DNA of 64,000 nt from Haemophilus_D parainfluenzae_AD (lineage in GTDB: Bacteria > Pseudomonadota > Gammaproteobacteria > Enterobacterales > Pasteurellaceae). Under the pieces are notes generated by a model that ran no database searches, had not been told where the DNA came from, and saw only the letters and a program-made list of their open reading frames with translations. The translations under genes and the position numbers were made by a program. The stretch is from NCBI RefSeq assembly GCF_001679325.1, contig NZ_LZMX01000003.1; one strand, given 5' to 3'. This document shows positions 17,007-25,288 of this stretch, one piece after another (positions within the stretch are counted from its first letter, which is position 1; each line of letters begins with the position of its first letter).

Positions 17007-17966
17007 ATGTCAAAAAGAATTCAAGGGAAAATTAAGAAATTATTGGCAAATAAACGTTCGGGATTTATTCATAAAGTAGAGGGGGGTTCTGAAAAAGATT
17101 TTTATTTTATAGAGTCTAATTTAAGCAATATTAGCTTTGAACAACTATCAGAAGGAATGGAAGTTAGCTTTATTCCAAATATATCTGATGAACAATGTTA
17201 TGCTAATAGCATAGAAAGTACGATTCCTATTGGTATTCAGCAGAGCAGAATAAAAATAATTAATGTAGAAAAAGAAAGTGGATTTATTCTTAGTGTAGAT
17301 GGAAAGAGAGATATATATTTCCAAAGAGCTAATCTTATTGATGGATTATCTTTTTCATCTCTAAATAAGGACGATATTGTTTTTTTTGAGATTAGAGTTG
17401 GTAAGGATGGTTTTCTATCTGCAATAAATATAAGAAAAGATAATTCACTGGTTGGAGGAAAAACGAATATTACTTTAATGGAAACAATACATAACATCAT
17501 AAAGACAGTAAGGGATAATGCTAATCTGATTTCAGATCCATATGTCTTTGAAGATTATTGTTTTACAATATTAAAGCTACTAGGCTTGACTGATACATAT
17601 CAATATCCAAGAGCTAAGCAAGCAGGAAATGCAGATGGTTTCTTCAAAATTAAGGCTCTTGAAGTTCTTTATGATTGTACATTGTCCGAGTATTACCAGG
17701 ATTACAAAAAAGATCAGATAGAAAATTATATTGCTAGGTTAAATAAGACTCAAATAACTATAGATACTAAAGAGATTAGTCTCAACACAACTAACAATAA
17801 GCAAGTGTGGATCATTACTAAAAATAAAACTAGAATAATCAAAGATAGTGATAATATTTTGGTTAAAGAAATATCATTAAATGATTTGATTGATGTTTTA
17901 GAAGAAAGATTAAGTAATTTAAAATATGATAATTTAATGACTAGATTATTAGAGTTAGGAAGTTAA
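17007..17966 (+). CDS. Unknown protein: two cold-shock-like domains plus nuclease-like region
   Basis: A 319-residue protein not assigned to a named family. Residues 4-70 (GKIKKLLANKRSGFI, DFYFIESNL) look like a cold-shock/OB fold, where glycine, phenylalanine and basic residues match the nucleic-acid-binding strands. Residues 75-140 repeat it (RIKIINVEKESGFI, DIYFQRANL). Residues 150-319 begin with an FEDYCFTILKLLGL helix and then have AGNADGF followed by LEVLYDCTLSEYY, which resembles the core of PD-(D/E)xK restriction-like nucleases (DG, then D-x-K), with Thr at the position of the catalytic Lys. Codon use is rich in ATA and AGA, unlike the neighbours, which suggests acquisition. The start has TAAGGA upstream. 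A nucleic-acid-targeting role is an inference. Confidence 0.7.
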   Translation: MSKRIQGKIKKLLANKRSGFIHKVEGGSEKDFYFIESNLSNISFEQLSEGMEVSFIPNISDEQCYANSIESTIPIGIQQSRIKIINVEKESGFILSVDGKRDIYFQRANLIDGLSFSSLNKDDIVFFEIRVGKDGFLSAINIRKDNSLVGGKTNITLMETIHNIIKTVRDNANLISDPYVFEDYCFTILKLLGLTDTYQYPRAKQAGNADGFFKIKALEVLYDCTLSEYYQDYKKDQIENYIARLNKTQITIDTKEISLNTTNNKQVWIITKNKTRIIKDSDNILVKEISLNDLIDVLEERLSNLKYDNLMTRLLELGS

Positions 17967-17980
17967 GTTTATCAAGTAAT

Positions 17981-18026
17981 AAAAAGAGCGATCAAAAATC
18001 ACAACGAATTTTGACCGCTCTTTTTA
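17981..18026. terminator. Bidirectional terminator
   Basis: AAAAAGAGCG with TCAAAA on the left and TTTTGACCGCTCTTTTT on the right form a long stem between the unknown gene and the convergent glpQ. The arm is a one-base variant of the uptake sequence. Confidence 0.85.
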
Positions 18027-18043
18027 TTACTTTTACTTACGTA

Positions 18044-19129
18044 TTATTTTTGTTTTTTCAAAAACTCAACGCCAGTATCTGGGAAGTCGGTGAATACACC
18101 GGTTGCGCCAGATTTATTCAATAATGCATCGTACATTTGATTTACGTCAGTGAAGAATTCAGGTAAAGCATCTTTACGCACGGTGTATGGGTGTAATTCC
18201 ACTTTGTATTGTGCGAGTTCTTTCACTAATGGGGTGTACACGATGTTGCCTGGTTTAGATTTTTCTTTATCCACTAACATGTACCAGCCTGGGCCAACGC
18301 CGTCAGCATATTTCACCACTTCAGCCATTGCACCTGGTTTGAACATCCAATCGTAATCGTAGTTCACCCATTTGCCTTTCGCATCTTTTTCTTCAGTTTC
18401 ATGCCAGTCGGTGTATGCCACTAATTGAACAAGTTTTAAATCCATGCCCATTTTTGGTAGCAATTCGTTTTTGATACGTTTTAACTCATTGAAGTCGAAG
18501 GTTTGTAAGTAAACCATGTCAGATTTCTTATCGTAACCGTATTTTTTCAACACTTTAAGGGTTTCAACTGCAATGTCTTTGCCGTTTTGGTGGTGGAACC
18601 AAGGCGCTTTGATTTCAGGATAGATACCCACTTTTTTACCAGTCGATTTTTCTAAACCTTGGATGAATTCTAACTCATCTTCAAAAGTATGGATTTTGAA
18701 GTGTGATTTCCAAAGTGGGAAACGGCCTGGATATACTGCAACTTGTTTACCATCTTTGGTTTCAAAGTTTTCAGTCATATTTAAACTTTGAATTTCTTTT
18801 AAGGTGAAATCGATTACGTAGTAACGACCATCTTTACGATGACGATTTGGGAATTTTTTCGCGACGTCAGTTAAACCATCTAAGAAGTGGTCATGGATAA
18901 CCACTAAACGACCATCTTTTGTCATCGCTAAGTCTTGTTCTAAGTAGTCTGCATGTTGTGCGAATGCAAGTGCTTTAGACTCAAGTGTATGCTCTGGTAA
19001 GTAACCACTTGCACCACGGTGCGCAATGATAATTTTGTCTGATTTCATAGTGTCCACAGAAGAGTGTGCGCTACATCCTGCAAGTACGCCTGCAGCTAAT
19101 AAAGAAAGCGCTAAAGTTTTGAGTTTCAT
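18044..19129 (-). CDS. glpQ: Glycerophosphodiester phosphodiesterase, lipoprotein D
   Basis: Hydrolyses glycerophosphodiesters, for example glycerophosphocholine, to glycerol-3-phosphate and an alcohol. It is close to H. influenzae protein D (Hpd), the 364-residue surface lipoprotein used in vaccines, here 361 residues. A lipoprotein signal ends in LAGC with Cys19 as the lipidated residue. The catalytic motifs are AHRGASGYLPEHT and EQDLAMTKDGRLVVIHD. The start at 19129 is chosen because AAGGAG lies 8 bases before it, whereas the ATG two codons upstream would be too close. It is downstream of glpT with a hairpin between them. In H. influenzae the enzyme helps supply choline for lipopolysaccharide decoration. 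Confidence 0.97.
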   Translation of the reverse strand: MKLKTLALSLLAAGVLAGCSAHSSVDTMKSDKIIIAHRGASGYLPEHTLESKALAFAQHADYLEQDLAMTKDGRLVVIHDHFLDGLTDVAKKFPNRHRKDGRYYVIDFTLKEIQSLNMTENFETKDGKQVAVYPGRFPLWKSHFKIHTFEDELEFIQGLEKSTGKKVGIYPEIKAPWFHHQNGKDIAVETLKVLKKYGYDKKSDMVYLQTFDFNELKRIKNELLPKMGMDLKLVQLVAYTDWHETEEKDAKGKWVNYDYDWMFKPGAMAEVVKYADGVGPGWYMLVDKEKSKPGNIVYTPLVKELAQYKVELHPYTVRKDALPEFFTDVNQMYDALLNKSGATGVFTDFPDTGVEFLKKQK

Positions 19130-19184
19130 AAGCATTTCTCCTTGAAAGTGCGGTTAAAAATTCAGTTGTTTTTTTTGTAATAAA

Positions 19185-19214
19185 AAAGGCGGCAAGCCTT
19201 AGCCTGTCGCCTTT
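19185..19214 (-). terminator. Hairpin between glpT and glpQ
   Basis: Read on the minus strand, AAAGGCG and CGCCTTT form a stem followed by T's. It lies after glpT and before glpQ, so it may reduce read-through into glpQ or allow separate expression. Confidence 0.7.
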
Positions 19215-19224
19215 AATTTATAGA

Positions 19225-20667
19225 TTATTTAGTGCCGTAGGTATCGCCTAATCTTGCTTTGTGTTTACCTTCTTCAACCATTACGATGAAGAGTAATAAC
19301 ACCGCTAAGATACCACCACCGATCATGACGTAGAAACCACCGTCCCAACCGTAGTGTTGCGCTGCCCAACCGATAACAGCTGAAGCTGAAACTGTACCAC
19401 CTAAGTAACCGAATAAACCGGTGAAACCTGCTGCTGTACCTGCTGCTTTTTTCGGTGCAAGCTCAAGCGCGTGTAAGCCGATTAACATTACAGGGCCGTA
19501 GATTAAGAAGCCGATTAAGGTCATTAAGATGAAGTCAGTTAATTGATATGGGTTTTCATACCAAGCTGCATAGTTTGCAAGCTCTGCTTCAGGTGTAGCT
19601 GGGTTCATCCAGTATGCTACAACTGCTGCTGTAGTTAAGATCATGAAGATGAAACCGGTTAAACCACGTTTACCTTTGAAGACTTTATCTGATACCCAAC
19701 CACATAATAATGTACCTGGAACTGCTGCTAATTCATAGATTGTGTAAGCCCATGCGGTACCTTTGATGTTGAAGTGTTTTACTTCACTTAAGTAAACCGG
19801 AGACCATTTTAATACGCCGTAGCGGATTAAGTATACGAATACGTTAGCAATCGCGATGTACCATAACAATTTGTTTTTCAATACATAGGTTACGAAGATT
19901 TCTTTTGTGCTTAAATCGTTTTCGTAAGTTTTTTCGTTATAGTCATCTGGGTAGTCATTACGCCATTTTTCGATTGATGGTAAACCACAAGATTGTGGAG
20001 TATCACGCATCACGAAGTAAACTGGAATTGCACAGATCATTGCAGCAATACCCGGATAGTAGAGGGATTGTTGCCAAATGTCTTTTGCTTGTGCTTCGAT
20101 ACCATGAGTGCTGAAGAACACGGCACTTGCTAATAGCACCATTGCACCCGGCATCATACCACCGATGTTGTGTGCGGTATTCCAGATAGATACGATAGTA
20201 CCGCGTTCTGATTTAGACCACCAGTGTACCATTGTACGACCACATGGAGGCCAACCCATACCTTGGAACCAACCATTTAAGAAGATCATTACCCACATGA
20301 TGGCAATACCTGAAGTTGCCCACGGGAATAAACCCATCATGGTCATACAAAGACCAGAAAGCAATAAACCAAATGGTAAGAATACACGAGGGTTCGAACG
20401 GTCAGACATACCTGCCATTACGAACTTAGATAAACCATAGGCAAGACCAGCTGCAGAGCCGATAACACCTAATTCCGCTTTTGAGTACAAGCCGGCTTGA
20501 ATTAAACCAGGTTGTGCTAAGTCAAAGTTTGCACGTACAAAATAGTAAGCGGCATAACCAAAGAAGATCCCTGCAAACACTTGCCAACGTAAGCGTTTAT
20601 ACGTGGAATCAATTTTCTCCGCTGGAAGTTCCGCAATATGCGGAGCGGGTTTAAATGGTCCAAACAT
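19225..20667 (-). CDS. glpT: Glycerol-3-phosphate transporter
   Basis: A major-facilitator-family antiporter that brings glycerol-3-phosphate in and releases phosphate. It has 480 residues and 12 predicted membrane helices, with the conserved blocks FFGYAAYYFVRANF in helix 1 and WFQGMGWPPCGRTMVHWWS in the fourth and fifth segments, as in the GlpT/UhpT subfamily. It is followed by glpQ and is divergent from glpABC, with two CRP sites in the intergenic region. GAGAGAAAT precedes the ATG. Its partner GlpQ supplies the substrate outside the inner membrane. Confidence 0.97.
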   Translation of the reverse strand: MFGPFKPAPHIAELPAEKIDSTYKRLRWQVFAGIFFGYAAYYFVRANFDLAQPGLIQAGLYSKAELGVIGSAAGLAYGLSKFVMAGMSDRSNPRVFLPFGLLLSGLCMTMMGLFPWATSGIAIMWVMIFLNGWFQGMGWPPCGRTMVHWWSKSERGTIVSIWNTAHNIGGMMPGAMVLLASAVFFSTHGIEAQAKDIWQQSLYYPGIAAMICAIPVYFVMRDTPQSCGLPSIEKWRNDYPDDYNEKTYENDLSTKEIFVTYVLKNKLLWYIAIANVFVYLIRYGVLKWSPVYLSEVKHFNIKGTAWAYTIYELAAVPGTLLCGWVSDKVFKGKRGLTGFIFMILTTAAVVAYWMNPATPEAELANYAAWYENPYQLTDFILMTLIGFLIYGPVMLIGLHALELAPKKAAGTAAGFTGLFGYLGGTVSASAVIGWAAQHYGWDGGFYVMIGGGILAVLLLFIVMVEEGKHKARLGDTYGTK

Positions 20668-20770
20668 AATTTCTCTCCAATATCATTTTAATTATGAGTC
20701 CACCCCCATGGTGGGGATAGCGTGCATAATAAAATAAAAATAGAAATTAAAAAGGGAAATAATTCAAAAA

Positions 20771-20786
20771 TGTGATGCATTTCACA
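20771..20786. promoter_or_regulatory. Predicted CRP site 1 in glpT-glpA region
   Basis: TGTGATGCATTTCACA is a perfect TGTGA-N6-TCACA palindrome, 104 bases from the glpT start. It lies in the 291-bp divergent region, which otherwise holds only promoters. I saw no convincing GlpR operator. Confidence 0.85.
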
Positions 20787-20822
20787 AAATATTTTTTAAC
20801 AAATGAGCGAATTCGAAAATTG

Positions 20823-20838
20823 TGTGATCTGTCTCACA
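20823..20838. promoter_or_regulatory. Predicted CRP site 2 in glpT-glpA region
   Basis: TGTGATCTGTCTCACA is a second perfect palindrome of the same type, 36 bases after the end of the first (52 bases centre to centre, about five helical turns). It lies closer to glpA and probably serves the glpABC promoter. Confidence 0.85.
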
Positions 20839-20958
20839 AAACAGCTTTCTTTTTCGCTCAAAATGTTGTGAATTTAACCGCTCTCTCATACAATAGCCAT
20901 CGAATTTGTAACAGTTTTTACGTTTCTTTTTATTAATATTTTGGCTTTGGGGGTAACA

Positions 20959-22650
20959 ATGGGATTATCGCCTAATATGTATCGTGATGTGGGTGATTTT
21001 TCACCTATCTCGACGGATGTGATTATCATTGGTGGCGGTGCGACAGGTGCGGGGATTGCTCGTGACTGTGCATTGCGTGGAATTAACTGTATTTTATTAG
21101 AGCGTCGTGATATTGCGACAGGCGCAACAGGGCGTAACCACGGTTTATTACATAGTGGTGCGCGTTATGCCGTGAACGATCAGGAATCAGCAGAAGAATG
21201 TATTAAAGAAAATAAAATTCTGCGCAATATCGCTCGTCACTGTGTGGATGAAACAGAAGGTTTATTTATCACCTTACCTGAAGATTCCCTTGATTATCAA
21301 AAAACCTTCATCGAAAGTTGTACCAAATCAGGTATTGAAGCTGTCGCCATTGATCCTAAACTTGCCCAAATTATGGAACCATCAGTCAACCCTGATTTAG
21401 TGGGTGCTGTTGTTGTACCAGATGGTTCAATCGATCCTTTCCGTTTAACAGCTTCCAACGTGATGGATGCCACCGAAAATGGCGCGAAAATGTTCACTTA
21501 TTGCGAAGTGAAAAGCTTAATTCGCGAAGGTGGCAAAGTAATCGGTGTGGATGTTTACGATCACAAAAATCGCGTAAATCGTAAATTCTTTGCGCCATTA
21601 GTCGTCAATGCGGGTGGTATTTGGGGACAAGGTATCGCAGAATATGCGGATCTCAAAATCAAAATGTTCCCAGCAAAAGGTGCATTACTTGTCATGGGGC
21701 ACCGCATCAACAAAATGGTGATTAACCGTTGTCGTAAACCAGCGGATGCGGACATTCTTGTACCAGGTGATACCATTTGTGTTATCGGTACAACGTCTAG
21801 CCGTATACCTTACGATCAAATCGATAACATGGAAGTGACTCCAGAAGAAGTGGATATCTTATTCCGTGAAGGAGAAAAACTCGCGCCAAGCTTGCGTCAT
21901 ACTCGTGTATTACGTGCTTATGCCGGTGTGCGTCCGTTAGTGGCATCTGATGACGACCCATCTGGTCGTAACGTGAGCCGTGGTATCGTGTTGCTTGACC
22001 ACGCAGAGCGTGATGGCTTAGACGGCTTTATCACGATTACTGGCGGTAAATTAATGACTTATCGCTTAATGGCTGAATGGGCAACGGATCTGGTTTGTAA
22101 AAAACTCAACAAAACCGCACGTTGTACAACAGCTGAGCGTCCATTGCCAGGTTCAACCGAAAGCCGTGCAGAAACCAATCAGAAAGTCATTTCACTTCCA
22201 AGTACGATTCGTTATTCAGCGGTGTATCGTCATGGTTCTCGTGCAACTCGTTTATTAGATAAAGAGCGTCTTGATCGTTCAATGGTGTGCGAATGTGAAG
22301 CTGTGACAGCGGGTGAAGTACGTTATGCCGTTGATGAATTAAACGTCAATAACTTAGTGGATTTACGTCGCCGTACTCGTGTGGGTATGGGAACTTGCCA
22401 AGCTGAGCTTTGCGCATGCCGTGCTGCTGGCTTAATGAACCGTTTTGAAGTAGCAACACCTCGCCAATCCACCACACAATTAACCTCCTTTATGGAAGAG
22501 CGTTGGCGCGGTATTGAACCTATTGCATGGGGTGAAGCGATTCGTGAAGCGGAATTTACTTCATGGATGTATGGTAGCGTGTTGGGCTTAAACGATGTTC
22601 AACCGCTTGAAACTGACAAACAGCAAGGGACGGATAACAATGAATTTTGA
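20959..22650 (+). CDS. glpA: Anaerobic glycerol-3-phosphate dehydrogenase, subunit A
   Basis: The catalytic FAD subunit of the membrane-linked enzyme that oxidises glycerol-3-phosphate to dihydroxyacetone phosphate and passes electrons to quinone. The 563 residues include the FAD-binding motif IIIGGGATGAGIARD near the N-terminus, the family block ATGRNHGLLHSGARYAV, and a C-terminal domain with CECEAVTAGE and CQAELCACR for a bound cluster. The ATG at 20959 aligns with the family start, although the longer frame begins at a TTG. The glpB frame starts 11 bases before its stop, so translation is coupled. Confidence 0.97.
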   Translation: MGLSPNMYRDVGDFSPISTDVIIIGGGATGAGIARDCALRGINCILLERRDIATGATGRNHGLLHSGARYAVNDQESAEECIKENKILRNIARHCVDETEGLFITLPEDSLDYQKTFIESCTKSGIEAVAIDPKLAQIMEPSVNPDLVGAVVVPDGSIDPFRLTASNVMDATENGAKMFTYCEVKSLIREGGKVIGVDVYDHKNRVNRKFFAPLVVNAGGIWGQGIAEYADLKIKMFPAKGALLVMGHRINKMVINRCRKPADADILVPGDTICVIGTTSSRIPYDQIDNMEVTPEEVDILFREGEKLAPSLRHTRVLRAYAGVRPLVASDDDPSGRNVSRGIVLLDHAERDGLDGFITITGGKLMTYRLMAEWATDLVCKKLNKTARCTTAERPLPGSTESRAETNQKVISLPSTIRYSAVYRHGSRATRLLDKERLDRSMVCECEAVTAGEVRYAVDELNVNNLVDLRRRTRVGMGTCQAELCACRAAGLMNRFEVATPRQSTTQLTSFMEERWRGIEPIAWGEAIREAEFTSWMYGSVLGLNDVQPLETDKQQGTDNNEF

Positions 22651-23929
22651 TGTAGTGATTATTGGTGGTGGCCTTGCAGGTTTAACTTGCGGCATCGTCC
22701 TACAAGAACAAGGCAAACGTTGTGTCATTATTAATAACGGCCAAGCAGCGATTGATTTTGCATCCGGCTCATTGGATTTATTAAGCCGTTTACCAAATGG
22801 TACGTTTGTTAAAAATATTCCTGAAAATTTGACCGCACTTTCTGCTCAATTACCACAACACCCTTATAGCATTATGGGGGCTGAACGTGTATTAGCGAAA
22901 GCGCAAGATTTCGAAAAATTAGCGGAATCATTAAATTTAGATTTAATTGGTTCAACTGCAGAAAATCATCTTCGCGTAACGGGTTTAGGTAGCTTACGTG
23001 GTGCATGGCTTTCACCAAATAGTGTGCCAACTGTACAAGGCGAAACCCCATTCCCTTATAAAAAAATTGCGGTTTTAGGCATTGAAGGCTATCACGATTT
23101 CCAACCAGAATTATTAGCGGATAACCTTACACTCAATCCACAATTTGCACATTGTGAAGTGAAAACGGGCTTTTTAAATATTCCTGAATTAGATCAGTTA
23201 CGTGCAAATTCGCGTGAATTCCGTAGTGTGAACATTGCACAAGTTTTAGAATATAAACTGAAATTTGATGATCTTGTGGCTGAAATGAAAGAAGCGGCGA
23301 AAGGTACAGAAGCGATTTTCTTACCGGCTTGTTTCGGTTTAGAAAATCAAGAGTTTATGGAGTCACTTCGTAAAGCAACTGGCTTGCCATTATTTGAATT
23401 ACCAACGTTACCGCCTTCTTTATTAGGTATGCGTCAACGTATTCAATTACGCCATCGTTTTGAGAAATTAGGTGGACTCATGATGAATGGTGACAGCGCA
23501 TTAAAAGCACATTTTCATGGCAACAAAGTTCGCGCGATTCAAACACGTTTGCACGAAGAGGAAGAAATTACGGCAGAGCATTTCGTCTTAGCTTCCGGTA
23601 GTTTCTTCAGTAAAGGTTTAGTCTCTGAATTCGATAAAATCTACGAACCCGTATTCCATTCTGACATCATCGGTGTGGAAGGCTTTAACGATACCGATCG
23701 TTTTACCTGGACAGATCACCGTTTCTCAAATCCACAACCGTACCAATCTGCGGGCGTAGCGATTAATGCACAATGCCAAGTGCAAAAGAGCGGTCAATTT
23801 TTAACGAATTTATATGCGGTGGGTAATGTGATTGGTGGTTTCAATGCCTTAGAACTCGGTTGTGGTTCAGGCGTGGCAGTGGTAACAGCGCTTGCTGTTG
23901 CTGATGAAATTCTTCACAACACACATTAA
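22640..23929 (+). CDS. glpB: Anaerobic glycerol-3-phosphate dehydrogenase, subunit B
   Basis: Flavoprotein subunit that joins GlpA to the iron-sulfur subunit. The 429 residues start with MNFDVVIIGGGLAGLTCG, a dinucleotide-binding fold, and end with the FAD-contact segment NLYAVGNVIGGFNALELGCG. The start at 22640 overlaps glpA by 11 bases and gives the family length. An uptake sequence near residue 70 encodes ENLTAL. It is followed by glpC after 9 bases, with GGAG just before the glpC start. Confidence 0.96.
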   Translation: MNFDVVIIGGGLAGLTCGIVLQEQGKRCVIINNGQAAIDFASGSLDLLSRLPNGTFVKNIPENLTALSAQLPQHPYSIMGAERVLAKAQDFEKLAESLNLDLIGSTAENHLRVTGLGSLRGAWLSPNSVPTVQGETPFPYKKIAVLGIEGYHDFQPELLADNLTLNPQFAHCEVKTGFLNIPELDQLRANSREFRSVNIAQVLEYKLKFDDLVAEMKEAAKGTEAIFLPACFGLENQEFMESLRKATGLPLFELPTLPPSLLGMRQRIQLRHRFEKLGGLMMNGDSALKAHFHGNKVRAIQTRLHEEEEITAEHFVLASGSFFSKGLVSEFDKIYEPVFHSDIIGVEGFNDTDRFTWTDHRFSNPQPYQSAGVAINAQCQVQKSGQFLTNLYAVGNVIGGFNALELGCGSGVAVVTALAVADEILHNTH

Positions 23930-23938
23930 GGAGGCGTT

Positions 23939-25216
23939 ATGAACATTCAACAATTAATTGATAATGCAAAACAATCCCTTAATGCACCACAACATCATCA
24001 TGCCTTTGATGAAAGCTTTGAGAGCTGCATTAAATGTACAGCTTGTACTGCAGTATGTCCGGTTTCGCGTCAAAATCCAAACTACCCAGGTCCAAAACAA
24101 TCGGGCCCGGATGGTGAGCGTTTACGCTTAAAATCAGCCGAGCTTTATGATGAAGCATTGAAATACTGTACCAACTGTAAACGTTGTGAAATTGCGTGTC
24201 CGTCTGATGTAAAAATCGGCGATATTATCGTTCGTGCAAGAAACAAATACCTTGCTCAACAACACAAGCCCGCAGTGCAAAAATTACGTGATGCGATTTT
24301 AAGTAACACCGATATTATGGGTTCACTTAACACACCGCTTGCACCAATTGTGAATACGATTACGGGCTTGAAAGCGACAAAATTTGTGTTGGAAAAAGCG
24401 TTAAAAATCAGCCGTCATCGTACGTTACCAAAATATTCCTTTGGTACATTCCGTAGCTGGTATATGAAAAAAATGTTGGAAAGCCAACAAAAATTCGAAC
24501 GTAAAGTGGCGTATTATCATGGCTGTTATGTGAACTACAATAACCCACAATTGGGCAAAGAATTTATTCAAGTATTCAATGCCATGGATATTGGCGTGGT
24601 GCTATTGGAAAAAGAAAAATGCTGTGGCTTGCCATTAAGCGTGAACCAATTCCCAGAACGTGCGAAAAAAATCGCGCAATTTAACACCGATTACATCAGC
24701 AAAATGGTGGATGAAAATGGCTTGGATGTGATCAGTGAAGCATCAAGTTGTGCCTTAAATTTACGTGATGAATATCATCATATTTTAGGTATCGACAATG
24801 CCAAGGTTCGTCCGCATATTCACATGGTGACACCATTCTTATATCAACTCTTTAAAGAAGGTAAAACTTTACCACTTAAACCACTGAAATTGCGTGTGGC
24901 TTATCACACCGCATGTCACGTGGATAAAGCGGGTTGGGCACCCTACACCTTGGAAGTGTTAAAACAAATTCCAGATTTAGAAGTAGTGATGTTACCATCA
25001 CAATGTTGTGGTATCGCAGGAACATACGGTTTCAAAGAAGAAAACTACGAGGTTTCCCAATCTATCGGTAAAAACTTATTCGATAACATCAATGCAGGCG
25101 GATTTGATTACGTAATCTCTGAATGCCAAACTTGTAAATGGCAGATCGATATGTCATCTAACGTGACTTGTATCCATCCATTAACATTATTGTGTATGTC
25201 AATGAATCAAGTTTAG
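23939..25216 (+). CDS. glpC: Anaerobic glycerol-3-phosphate dehydrogenase, subunit C
   Basis: The membrane-associated iron-sulfur subunit that links GlpAB to the menaquinone pool. Two [4Fe-4S] ferredoxin motifs, CIKCTACTAVCP (residues 31-42) and CTNCKRCEIACP (about 76-87), are followed by two CCG domains (CCGLPLS and CCGIAGTYGF) of the heterodisulfide-reductase type. The 425 residues are slightly longer than E. coli GlpC (396). It is the last gene of the glpABC operon, which ends in a strong hairpin. Confidence 0.96.
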   Translation: MNIQQLIDNAKQSLNAPQHHHAFDESFESCIKCTACTAVCPVSRQNPNYPGPKQSGPDGERLRLKSAELYDEALKYCTNCKRCEIACPSDVKIGDIIVRARNKYLAQQHKPAVQKLRDAILSNTDIMGSLNTPLAPIVNTITGLKATKFVLEKALKISRHRTLPKYSFGTFRSWYMKKMLESQQKFERKVAYYHGCYVNYNNPQLGKEFIQVFNAMDIGVVLLEKEKCCGLPLSVNQFPERAKKIAQFNTDYISKMVDENGLDVISEASSCALNLRDEYHHILGIDNAKVRPHIHMVTPFLYQLFKEGKTLPLKPLKLRVAYHTACHVDKAGWAPYTLEVLKQIPDLEVVMLPSQCCGIAGTYGFKEENYEVSQSIGKNLFDNINAGGFDYVISECQTCKWQIDMSSNVTCIHPLTLLCMSMNQV

Positions 25217-25218
25217 TG

Positions 25219-25260
25219 AAAAGAGCGGAAACTGATAAAAAAAAGTGACCGCTCTTTTTG
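25219..25260 (+). terminator. glpABC terminator
   Basis: AAAAGAGCGG and CCGCTCTTTT are inverted and followed by T's. The loop is A-rich. Confidence 0.8.
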
Positions 25261-25288
25261 TTATTCAATCCAATATGGAGAATTAATT

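Noticed and set aside
20860..20945. GlpR operators in the glpT-glpA region
   Set aside because: I looked for the GlpR palindrome and found no convincing match, so I do not list one.
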